Shown: piece after piece, positions 8,289-14,195 of the stretch
Position numbering within the stretch: position 1 is the stretch's first letter
Layout of the letters: every line of letters begins with the position of its first letter
DNA from: Deltaproteobacteria bacterium
GTDB lineage: Bacteria; Desulfobacterota; Syntrophia; Syntrophales; UBA5619
Length of the DNA: 19,943 nt
Reading direction: 5' to 3'
Assembly: GCA_023487865.1 (NCBI GenBank)
Contig: JAMDBG010000192.1
Location: 1-19,943 of the forward strand
Translations under genes and position numbers: made by a program
The notes under the pieces: model-generated
Databases searched by the model: none
Seen by the model: the letters and a program-made list of their open reading frames with translations, nothing else
Told to the model about the DNA's origin: nothing

Positions 8289-8676
8289 CCGGGGAATGAT
8301 CATCGCCGGGATTCTGGTCTTTTTGATCCTGGCCACCTTCCCGTTCTGGTACGGCGGTGGGAAGGCCGTTCCCCCGCCCGACCTGAAGCTCGATACGCCC
8401 GCCATCCAGCGGCTCAAGGAGAAACGCTGCGTGGAATCAACACCCTATATGAGAGCGAACCACATGAAACTGCTTGCCGCCTGGCGGGACGCTGCCGTCC
8501 GCGAGGGGAACCGGTCCTACACCGCGGCGGACGGACAGGTGATTCCAGTAAGTCTTACGGGAACCTGCCTGGGCTGTCACAGCAACAAGGATAAATTTTG
8601 CGACCGGTGCCACGACTATTCCGGTGCCAAACCCGCCTGTTGGAATTGCCATATCATACCCGAGGAGGTCCGATGA
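8275..8676 (+). CDS. dsrJ: DsrJ, triheme cytochrome c
   Basis: DsrJ (133 residues) is the periplasmic triheme cytochrome c of the DsrMKJOP complex. An N-terminal hydrophobic segment (residues about 7-26) acts as an uncleaved anchor or signal. Three CXXCH haem motifs occur: C98-C101-H102, C109-C112-H113 and C122-C125-H126. Cys52 in the KRCVES motif probably matches the conserved cysteine reported as an unusual distal haem ligand in DsrJ of Allochromatium vinosum (Cys46 there); this correspondence is inferred from the motif. His63 is a further ligand candidate. The gene overlaps dsrK by 14 bases and dsrO by four. Cytochrome c maturation genes must lie elsewhere. Confidence 0.95.
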   Translation: MKLYNRGMIIAGILVFLILATFPFWYGGGKAVPPPDLKLDTPAIQRLKEKRCVESTPYMRANHMKLLAAWRDAAVREGNRSYTAADGQVIPVSLTGTCLGCHSNKDKFCDRCHDYSGAKPACWNCHIIPEEVR

Positions 8677-9467
8677 TGGCGACCACCCGCAGAGAATTCC
8701 TGAAAACAGCGGGGCTCTCGACCGTGAGCCTGGTTTTTCCCCTTCTGCCTTCACTCGCCTTGGCTCAGGCCGGAATCCCGGGCGCAGGCATCTTATCCCC
8801 GGCGGCCCCGGGCTCTCTTCCGGCACTGAAGGCCAGGCGCTGGACGATGACAGTCGAACCAAGAAAATGCAGGCCCGCTTGCACGGATTGCATCACCGCC
8901 TGCCATCTGGAGCACAATGTGCCCGATTTTAAAAATCCCAAGGATGACGTCCACTGGATCAGCCTCGAAAGGGTCGGGCATGTCTTTCCCGCGGAGGCTC
9001 ACCCCCGTCTGCCGGACGCGATCAGGGGCTTGTCCGTACCGGTTCTGTGCAACCACTGCGAGAATCCCCCCTGCGTGCGGGTCTGCCCGACGCAGGCGAC
9101 CTTCAAGAGGGCGGACGGGATCGTGATGATGGACTACCACCGCTGCATCGGATGCCGGTTCTGCATGGCCGCCTGCCCTTACGGATCCCGGAGCATGAAC
9201 TACCGGGATCCCCGGCCCTTCATCCGAAAGATCAATCCGGCCTTTCCGACACGGACCAAGGGGGTGGTGGAAAAATGCAACTTCTGCGAGGAACGGCTCG
9301 CCCGGGGGATGCTCCCCGCCTGCGTCATCGCCTGCAAGGACAAGGCCCTGGCGTTCGGCGATCTGGACGAATCCCGTTCCCCGGTCCGGCTCATACTGGA
9401 TAGAAACCTGTCCCTCCGGCGCAGAGCGGAACTGGGAACAGGACCTCAGGTCTATTATATTTTGTGA
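8673..9467 (+). CDS. dsrO: DsrO, Tat-exported periplasmic ferredoxin-like subunit
   Basis: DsrO (264 residues) is the periplasmic iron-sulfur subunit that connects DsrJ with the membrane protein DsrP. A twin-arginine signal is clear: TTRREFLK at residues 4-11, followed by a hydrophobic stretch ending near the ALAQA site at about residue 32. Sixteen cysteines form four [4Fe-4S] motifs: C66/C70/C73/C77, C126/C129/C134/C138, C158/C161/C164/C168 and C202/C205/C217/C221. The GAGGAGG ribosome-binding site at 8662-8668 fits a start at the ATG pair 8673/8676, so the longer open frame beginning upstream inside dsrJ is not used. The start overlaps the dsrJ stop. A cluster arrangement like that of NrfC or PsrB is usual for the family. 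Confidence 0.94.
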   Translation: MMATTRREFLKTAGLSTVSLVFPLLPSLALAQAGIPGAGILSPAAPGSLPALKARRWTMTVEPRKCRPACTDCITACHLEHNVPDFKNPKDDVHWISLERVGHVFPAEAHPRLPDAIRGLSVPVLCNHCENPPCVRVCPTQATFKRADGIVMMDYHRCIGCRFCMAACPYGSRSMNYRDPRPFIRKINPAFPTRTKGVVEKCNFCEERLARGMLPACVIACKDKALAFGDLDESRSPVRLILDRNLSLRRRAELGTGPQVYYIL

Positions 9468-9474
9468 GGCTGCC

Positions 9475-10626
9475 GTGCTTGAAAAAGCCCTGAAAGGATC
9501 GCGCGGATACGGAATCTGGGTGGCATTTTTGCTGCTTCTGGTCGCCGTCGGTTTTTTCTTCTACCTGAGACAGCTCGATTACGGTCTGGGGATCACCGGC
9601 ATGAGCCGGGACATCTCCTGGGGGCTCTATATCGCCCAGTTCACGTTTCTGGTCGGGATCGCGGCATCGGCGGTGATGCTGGTCCTGCCCTATTATCTCC
9701 ACGACTTCAAGGCCTTCGGGAAGATCACGATCCTCGGGGAATTCCTGGCGGTGTCCGCCGTGACGATGTGCGTCACCTTCGTCTTCATCGATCTGGGCCG
9801 TCCCGACCGGGTCGCCAATCTCTTTCTCTATCCTTCACCCAGATCCGTTCTGTTCTGGGACATCATCGTCCTGAACGGGTATCTGTTGTTGAACATCGTC
9901 ACCGGCTGGACCGTCCTGGAGAGCGACAGGAAAGGCGTCCCGCCGCCGGCCTGGGTGAAGCCGCTGATTGTTCTCTCCATCCCCTGGGCCGTCAGCATCC
10001 ATACCGTCACGGCGTTCATTTATGCGGGCCTCCCCGGAAGGGGCTTCTGGCTCACGGCGATCATGGCACCCCGGTTCCTCGCCTCCGCCTTCGCCTCCGG
10101 TCCGGCACTGCTGATTCTCTTCTGTCTGATTCTGAGGCGTTTCAGCCTGTTCGACGCCGGGGAAAAGGCGATCCAGACCCTGGTCAAAATCGTGGCCTAT
10201 GCCCTGGCAACGAGCATCTTCTTCGTCCTGGTGGAGATCTTCACCGTCTTCTATAGCCAGATTCCGGGACACATGAACCACCTGACGTATCTCTTCGCGG
10301 GGCTGGAAGGCCACCACACGATCGCACGGTGGATGAGTGTGTCGGCGGTTACCGCCCTGGCGTCCCTTATTCTTCTGCTCATCCCCCGCACACGGAAGAA
10401 TGAATCGCTTCTGGCGCTGGCCTGTATCGGCGTGTTTTTGTCTCTCTGGATCGAGAAAGGACTGGGGCTCGTGGTGACGGGCTTTGTCCCCTCCCCCCTG
10501 GAGACGATCACCAATTACACCCCCACGGTACCGGAAATGGCCGTCACGATCAGCGTCTGGGCCTTGGGGCTGCTGATGATCACCCTGCTCTACAAGATTT
10601 TCATTACGGTCAGAAAAGAGGAGTAA
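9475..10626 (+). CDS. dsrP: DsrP, NrfD-family membrane subunit
   Basis: DsrP (383 residues) is the polytopic NrfD/PsrC-type membrane subunit of DsrMKJOP, which probably interacts with menaquinone and DsrO. It begins with GTG at 9475, eight bases after the dsrO stop, behind a GAGG ribosome-binding site. About ten hydrophobic segments can be seen along the length. Family-like stretches include GMSRDISWGLYIAQF near residues 42-56, FVFIDLGRPDRVANL near 102-116, and the segment from SIPWAVSIHTVTAFIYAG to GRGFW in the middle. No cofactor-binding cysteines are expected or seen. It is the last gene of the dsr array: the next gene is on the other strand and ends nine bases away, and no strong terminator hairpin was found between them. 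Confidence 0.94.
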   Translation: MLEKALKGSRGYGIWVAFLLLLVAVGFFFYLRQLDYGLGITGMSRDISWGLYIAQFTFLVGIAASAVMLVLPYYLHDFKAFGKITILGEFLAVSAVTMCVTFVFIDLGRPDRVANLFLYPSPRSVLFWDIIVLNGYLLLNIVTGWTVLESDRKGVPPPAWVKPLIVLSIPWAVSIHTVTAFIYAGLPGRGFWLTAIMAPRFLASAFASGPALLILFCLILRRFSLFDAGEKAIQTLVKIVAYALATSIFFVLVEIFTVFYSQIPGHMNHLTYLFAGLEGHHTIARWMSVSAVTALASLILLLIPRTRKNESLLALACIGVFLSLWIEKGLGLVVTGFVPSPLETITNYTPTVPEMAVTISVWALGLLMITLLYKIFITVRKEE

Positions 10627-10635
10627 ATTGGGATT

Positions 10636-13107
10636 CTAGTTCCCCTCCCATATGACGACGCGATTGCGCCCTGAATCCTTCACGCGGTAGAGGGCCTGGT
10701 CAGCGCGATCAATCAGGACTGATAGATTCGGAACTTCCGGCTGCAGAAAGGCAACGCCGATGCTCACGTTGATCCCGATATGGACCGGCGATGAATCGTC
10801 ATTTCCCTTGTAAATTGGGATAGAGAGGTCGGCAACGGATTGGCGGAGGCGCTCGGCAATCTGGATCGCCACGGGAAGATCCGTTTCCGGCAACAGGAGG
10901 GTGAACTCTTCGCCGCCGTAACGTCCCACGACATCAATCCCGCGGATGCCCCGGTGGATGCAATCGGCCAGGACCCGGAGAACCTGATCGCCGACGGGAT
11001 GGCCATAGGTGTCGTTGACCCTCTTGAAGTGGTCGATATCGAGCATCAGCGCCGCAAGCGGCCGCGCAAAACGCAATGCACGTTCGAATTCACGTTCGCC
11101 GAGCTGGAAAAATCCGCGCCGGTTGAACAGGCCCGTCAGCTCGTCGGTCACAGAAATCTGTTCGATTTTGCTATAGAGACGGGCGTTGCGGATGGCGATC
11201 GCTGCCTGCGTCGCAAACATGCTCAACACATCTTTATCCGCTTCCGTATATCTATGCGGGGTATATGCCAGCATATTGAGAACGCCAAGGAATTCATCAC
11301 CCCAGCATACCGGCATCGTCATCAGCGCCCGGTTCGGAAAAGAGTTATACTCCGGTTTTCGCTCCGGCCAGGAGTGATAATCGTTGATGATCGATGCCTT
11401 ACCCGTCGCCCAGACCTTACCGACGGCACCCTCCCCGCGTTGACGTGTCCGGCCGCCGAGAACCAATTCCCTGCCGGCAACCGCAACCCTTTCAATCAAG
11501 TCCGATTCCGGATTGTAAATATAGCAATTGCAGGCCTCACCGCCGATCAGACTCAAGGCCCGTTCGGCAATAGATTGGAGCAGTGTATTGAGATTCAGCT
11601 CGGCGATAAGGTCTACCCCTGTCTGGTGCAACACGGCGAGCTGCTGGGAACGACGTTCGTTTTCTTCCTGCACTCGCTTGCGCTCGGTGATGTCCTCGAC
11701 CACCACCATATTGCGCCCGGCCTTTTCCCCCGGCTTCCAGAGCGGCGATACGGTAACAGCCACCCAGATGATCGTCCCGTCCTTCCGGAGGTAGCGCTTC
11801 TCCAGGCCGTAGTGCCCGATCTTCCCGGCCAGCAGCAGCGCCGTTTTGTCCTCATGCAGATGGAGGTCCTCAGGATGCGTGATCGCTTGGAAGGTGATGG
11901 CCAGCATCGCCTCCTCCGTCCTGCCGACCATCTCGCAAAGCCGACGGTTCACCGTAAGAAAACGGCCGGTGACCATATCGATCTCGGCCACACCCACCGC
12001 CGCCTGCTCCACCAGGGCGCGGAAGCGCCCCTCGCTTTCCCGCAGTGAATCCTGCGTTTTTTTGAGATCGCCAATAAGCTGAGCATTGGCAACCGCTCCA
12101 GCAATCTGCGCCCCGATCCTCTCCGCCAGGCGGAGGTCCCGTTTGGTGTAGGCGTTCGCTCTTTTCGACCGGAAGTGCAGGATACCGATCGCCGCGTCCC
12201 GGTAGACCAAGGGGATGCTCATCAGGGAGAGCAACCCTGCCTGAAATGTAGCGGAAAGAGAGGGGAAGCGGGCGAGGATCTCGTCTATCTCGTCGATGCT
12301 CGCCGGTTGGAAGAGCCGGCTCGTCTGTGTGTGTATGATCTCCTCGCTGAACGTTCCCGCTATTGAGTGGGAATCCCCCTGTTTTCGATTGCTGATGTTC
12401 GCTCCGGAAACATAGGTAACGCGGATGGTGTTCTTTTGAAGATTGCACAGGCTGACGGCAAGCCGGTCAAAGAGGATGAGTTTTCGGGTCTCGACGGCGA
12501 AGTGTTCGTACACCTCATCAATATCCAGCGTGGAGCCGATCAGCCGCCCGATTTCGGCGATGACGGCCATCTCTTCGGCCAGCCGCTCGGCGGCCTCCCG
12601 GTTCCGACGTTGCGCTTCCTCCGCCCGCCGGCGATCCGTCACATCCCGAAAACTCCACACCCTGCCGATGATATCATTTCCCGATCTCTGTGGCTGAGAA
12701 GCCCTTTCGAAGGCGCGACCATCCTTAAATTCCAGCACGTCAAAACTATCCGCCTCCGGTTGAGAATACAGCTGCCTTACCTTTTCTAAAAAAATCCCCG
12801 GATCCGCAAGCTGACTCAGCACATGATTCAGTAACATATTATCATCCTGCTTGGCCGCCAGCGATTCCGGAATACGCCACAGGGAGAGGAATTTTTTATT
12901 GTATATGACCACTCTCCCATGATTATCAATAACAAGAACTCCATCGGCAGTGGATTCCAGGGTTGAAATCAAGAGCGACCTGGCCTGTTGAGCCTCGCCC
13001 TCTGCCTGTTTCCATTCCGATTCGCGTTCCTTCAGATCAGACAGCTCACTGCGCAGGATCGAGAGCTCTTCCAGCAGCTGCCCTTTTTTCTTTGTTGCGT
13101 CAGTCAT
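10636..13107 (-). CDS. Multi-sensor diguanylate cyclase (PAS-GAF-PAS-GAF-GGDEF)
   Basis: This 823-residue cytoplasmic protein is predicted to make cyclic di-GMP in response to signals sensed by its tandem domains. It starts with a coiled coil (about residues 5-45). Then come a PAS domain (about 45-150), a GAF domain (about 185-335), a PAS/PAC domain ending in VVVEDITERKRVQEE (about 355-480), a second GAF (about 495-640) and a GGDEF domain (about 655-823). The active-site signature is G731-G-E-E-F735, and an RxxD inhibitory site (R722-G-I-D725) lies exactly five residues before it, so both synthesis and product inhibition look intact. No EAL or HD-GYP domain and no membrane segment are present. 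The ATG has a GAGGTG ribosome-binding site. The ligands sensed cannot be read from the sequence. Confidence 0.9.
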   Translation of the reverse strand: MTDATKKKGQLLEELSILRSELSDLKERESEWKQAEGEAQQARSLLISTLESTADGVLVIDNHGRVVIYNKKFLSLWRIPESLAAKQDDNMLLNHVLSQLADPGIFLEKVRQLYSQPEADSFDVLEFKDGRAFERASQPQRSGNDIIGRVWSFRDVTDRRRAEEAQRRNREAAERLAEEMAVIAEIGRLIGSTLDIDEVYEHFAVETRKLILFDRLAVSLCNLQKNTIRVTYVSGANISNRKQGDSHSIAGTFSEEIIHTQTSRLFQPASIDEIDEILARFPSLSATFQAGLLSLMSIPLVYRDAAIGILHFRSKRANAYTKRDLRLAERIGAQIAGAVANAQLIGDLKKTQDSLRESEGRFRALVEQAAVGVAEIDMVTGRFLTVNRRLCEMVGRTEEAMLAITFQAITHPEDLHLHEDKTALLLAGKIGHYGLEKRYLRKDGTIIWVAVTVSPLWKPGEKAGRNMVVVEDITERKRVQEENERRSQQLAVLHQTGVDLIAELNLNTLLQSIAERALSLIGGEACNCYIYNPESDLIERVAVAGRELVLGGRTRQRGEGAVGKVWATGKASIINDYHSWPERKPEYNSFPNRALMTMPVCWGDEFLGVLNMLAYTPHRYTEADKDVLSMFATQAAIAIRNARLYSKIEQISVTDELTGLFNRRGFFQLGEREFERALRFARPLAALMLDIDHFKRVNDTYGHPVGDQVLRVLADCIHRGIRGIDVVGRYGGEEFTLLLPETDLPVAIQIAERLRQSVADLSIPIYKGNDDSSPVHIGINVSIGVAFLQPEVPNLSVLIDRADQALYRVKDSGRNRVVIWEGN

Positions 13108-13250
13108 TCATCCACCTCTTCGGACACCCCGGACGGACGGTCATGCACTCGAGACGTGCGCTGATCGTGATTGGCTCAACAGGAACGTCATCGTCATGCT
13201 CTTTGTCAGTTTTTGTGGAAATCTGTGCTGAAAGAATGCAAAATTGGTCT

Positions 13251-13279
13251 CTCATACACCCGATATGAGGATTAGTCAA
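13251..13279 (-). promoter_or_regulatory. Candidate sigma-70 promoter of the diguanylate cyclase gene
   Basis: Read on the - strand, TTGACT (13279-13274) is followed after 17 bases by TATGAG (13256-13251). Transcription would begin near 13244 and give a leader of about 137 bases before the GGDEF gene. The -35 element is a mirror image of the csp promoter's -35, and the two share the AT-rich stretch 13280-13298. The -10 match is only moderate. Confidence 0.42.
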
Positions 13280-13298
13280 AAAATATTTAAAATAATTC

Positions 13299-13328
13299 TT
13301 GACTTTCATCCATTGTCTCATGTATAAG
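13299..13328 (+). promoter_or_regulatory. Candidate sigma-70 promoter with UP element, upstream of csp
   Basis: TTGACT (13299-13304) and TATAAG (13323-13328) are separated by 18 bases. The AT-rich run 13280-13298 directly upstream looks like an UP element, suggesting a strong promoter. Transcription would begin near 13335, about 166 bases before the cold-shock gene and about 75 bases before a terminator-like hairpin. Confidence 0.6.
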
Positions 13329-13334
13329 CCGACC

Positions 13335-13441
13335 GTACCCTTTATCCGACATCGTGGGACAGGGTATCGTAAGAGTTGGATATAGACATTTTGAAGTGCA
13401 AAGGCTGCCGCTATGCTCTTAAAGAGTCTGGCGGTTTTTTT
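13335..13441 (+). ncRNA. Candidate small RNA or regulated csp leader
   Basis: The promoter at 13299-13328 and the terminator-like hairpin at 13408-13441 would define a transcript of about 107 bases with no credible open reading frame. A 5' stem can be drawn between GTACCCT (13335-13341) and AGGGTAT (13361-13367). The whole non-coding gap 13108-13500 (393 bp) contains only this unit, the two divergent promoters and a 60-base tract before csp. No known RNA family was recognised. Whether it is a free small RNA, a csp attenuator, or both cannot be decided from sequence. Confidence 0.35.
13408..13441 (+). terminator. Intrinsic terminator-like hairpin in the csp leader
   Basis: CCGCTATGCTCT (13408-13419) pairs with AGAGTCTGGCGG (13423-13434) across a TAA loop. 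The stem has twelve positions, with one mismatch and two G-U pairs, and is followed by seven T residues (13435-13441). It sits about 60 bases before the csp start codon and has no + strand gene upstream, so it would act as an attenuator or as the end of a small RNA. Confidence 0.6.
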
Positions 13442-13500
13442 CTTTCTGTCATCGTGTTCATCCGACTTTGAGGAATTTTTAAGAAAGGAGGATGCATATC

Positions 13501-13701
13501 ATGTCAGAAGGTACAGTGAAGTGGTTCAATGAGCAGAAGGGCTTCGGGTTTATCGAGAAGGATGGCGGCGGGGATCTGTTTGTCCATTACAGCGCCATTC
13601 AGGCCGGCGGTTTCAAGACTTTAGCCGAGGGCCAGCGCGTCAGTTTTGATGTTGCGCAGGGTCAGAAAGGCCCGGCAGCGGAAAACGTTAAACCCGTGTA
13701 G
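13501..13701 (+). CDS. Cold-shock protein, CspA family
   Basis: This encodes a 66-residue cold-shock-domain protein, a single-stranded RNA/DNA-binding chaperone of CspA size. The RNA-binding motifs are present: KGFGFIEK (RNP1, residues 13-20) and DLFVHYS (RNP2, residues 25-31), along with the leading GTVKWFN. The start is taken at the second ATG (13501), because AAAGGAGG (13484-13491) ends directly against the first ATG at 13492 and sits nine bases before the second; the family also begins at this point. The long leader carries a terminator-like hairpin, which suggests control by transcription termination. A strong terminator follows the gene, so it is transcribed alone. Confidence 0.95.
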   Translation: MSEGTVKWFNEQKGFGFIEKDGGGDLFVHYSAIQAGGFKTLAEGQRVSFDVAQGQKGPAAENVKPV

Positions 13702-13721
13702 TTTTTCGTTATGACCGATGG

Positions 13722-13762
13722 GGCGCCCCGGCGTGTGAGAATCGCTCCGGGGCGCCTTTTTT
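13722..13762 (+). terminator. Strong intrinsic terminator after csp
   Basis: GGCGCCCCGG (13722-13731) and CCGGGGCGCC (13747-13756) form a perfect ten-base-pair stem around a 15-base loop, followed by six T residues. The hairpin begins about 20 bases after the csp stop codon, as expected for a rho-independent terminator. Confidence 0.88.
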
Positions 13763-13808
13763 ATTTGCAGCGATCACAGATTGCATGAAAGGCAACGGGT
13801 GGCAAACC

Positions 13809-14024
13809 ATGGCAAGAACGAAATTTACCTTTGAGAAGCGGCAGAGGGAAATCGCCCGGCAACAGAAGCAAAAAGACAAGGCGGCGCGCCGCGCGGAAGC
13901 CAAACGATCAAAAGACGAAACAGAACCGGGAGTTCAAGCCGGAGATCCGGGTGTGGATGACGGAAGCGACGCCCTTCCGAGTTCTGAAGAAAACCCTGAC
14001 CGTGGGGACGTGATTCCCCAATAA
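13809..14024 (+). CDS. Small highly charged hypothetical protein
   Basis: The predicted 71-residue protein has a strongly basic, probably helical first half (MARTKFTFEKRQREIARQ, then runs of K, R and A to about residue 37) and an acidic, proline- and glycine-containing second half. No enzymatic motif or membrane segment is visible. I recall similar short proteins starting with MAR(T/S)KFTFEKRQ in deltaproteobacterial genomes, but I cannot check this. The ATG at 13809 is preferred over the one at 13785 because the conserved-looking sequence starts there and a GGGTGG precedes it by a few bases; neither site has a good ribosome-binding site. The gene follows the csp terminator, so it needs read-through or its own promoter, which was not identified. 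Confidence 0.6.
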   Translation: MARTKFTFEKRQREIARQQKQKDKAARRAEAKRSKDETEPGVQAGDPGVDDGSDALPSSEENPDRGDVIPQ

Positions 14025-14142
14025 TCTCCGCTTTTCCCCTCTATCCGCCTGCGGGCCTTTCCCTCGTCTGGCGGCCATTCGCCTCCCTGTCCGATGCCCC
14101 CTCTCTTTTACCACTCCCCCGCTTCTTTTTCCCATTTTCCCA

Positions 14143-14156
14143 TTTGTCTTGACAAA
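14143..14156. promoter_or_regulatory. Palindrome overlapping a -35-like element before the flavin oxidoreductase gene
   Basis: TTTGTC and GACAAA form a perfect inverted repeat around TT. The second arm overlaps TTGACA (14149-14154), a perfect -35 match, but no good -10 is seen 16-18 bases downstream. A dyad on a promoter element 40 bases before a start codon is a plausible operator. This is weak evidence by itself. Confidence 0.32.
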
Positions 14157-14195
14157 GATTTTAAAAGACGTCAAACAGTCGCTTCAGGAGGAGCC

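Noticed and set aside
10615..10660. Terminator between the convergent dsrP and diguanylate cyclase genes
   Set aside because: Only a four-base-pair GGGA/TCCC hairpin is present and no T-run follows it on either strand.
10840..12048. 402-codon + strand open frame inside the diguanylate cyclase region
   Set aside because: It is antisense to GGDEF, GAF and PAS domains with clear motifs, and has no ribosome-binding site or recognisable product.
13335..13441. Cyclic di-GMP (GEMM) riboswitch in the csp leader, suggested by a GCAAAGGC stretch near the diguanylate cyclase
   Set aside because: The conserved GGGCAAACC element and the paired P2/P3 geometry are absent, so the resemblance is only a few bases.
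13492..13500. Upstream ATG of csp as the start codon
   Set aside because: It abuts the AAAGGAGG ribosome-binding site with no spacing, while the ATG at 13501 has a normal nine-base spacing and matches the family N terminus.
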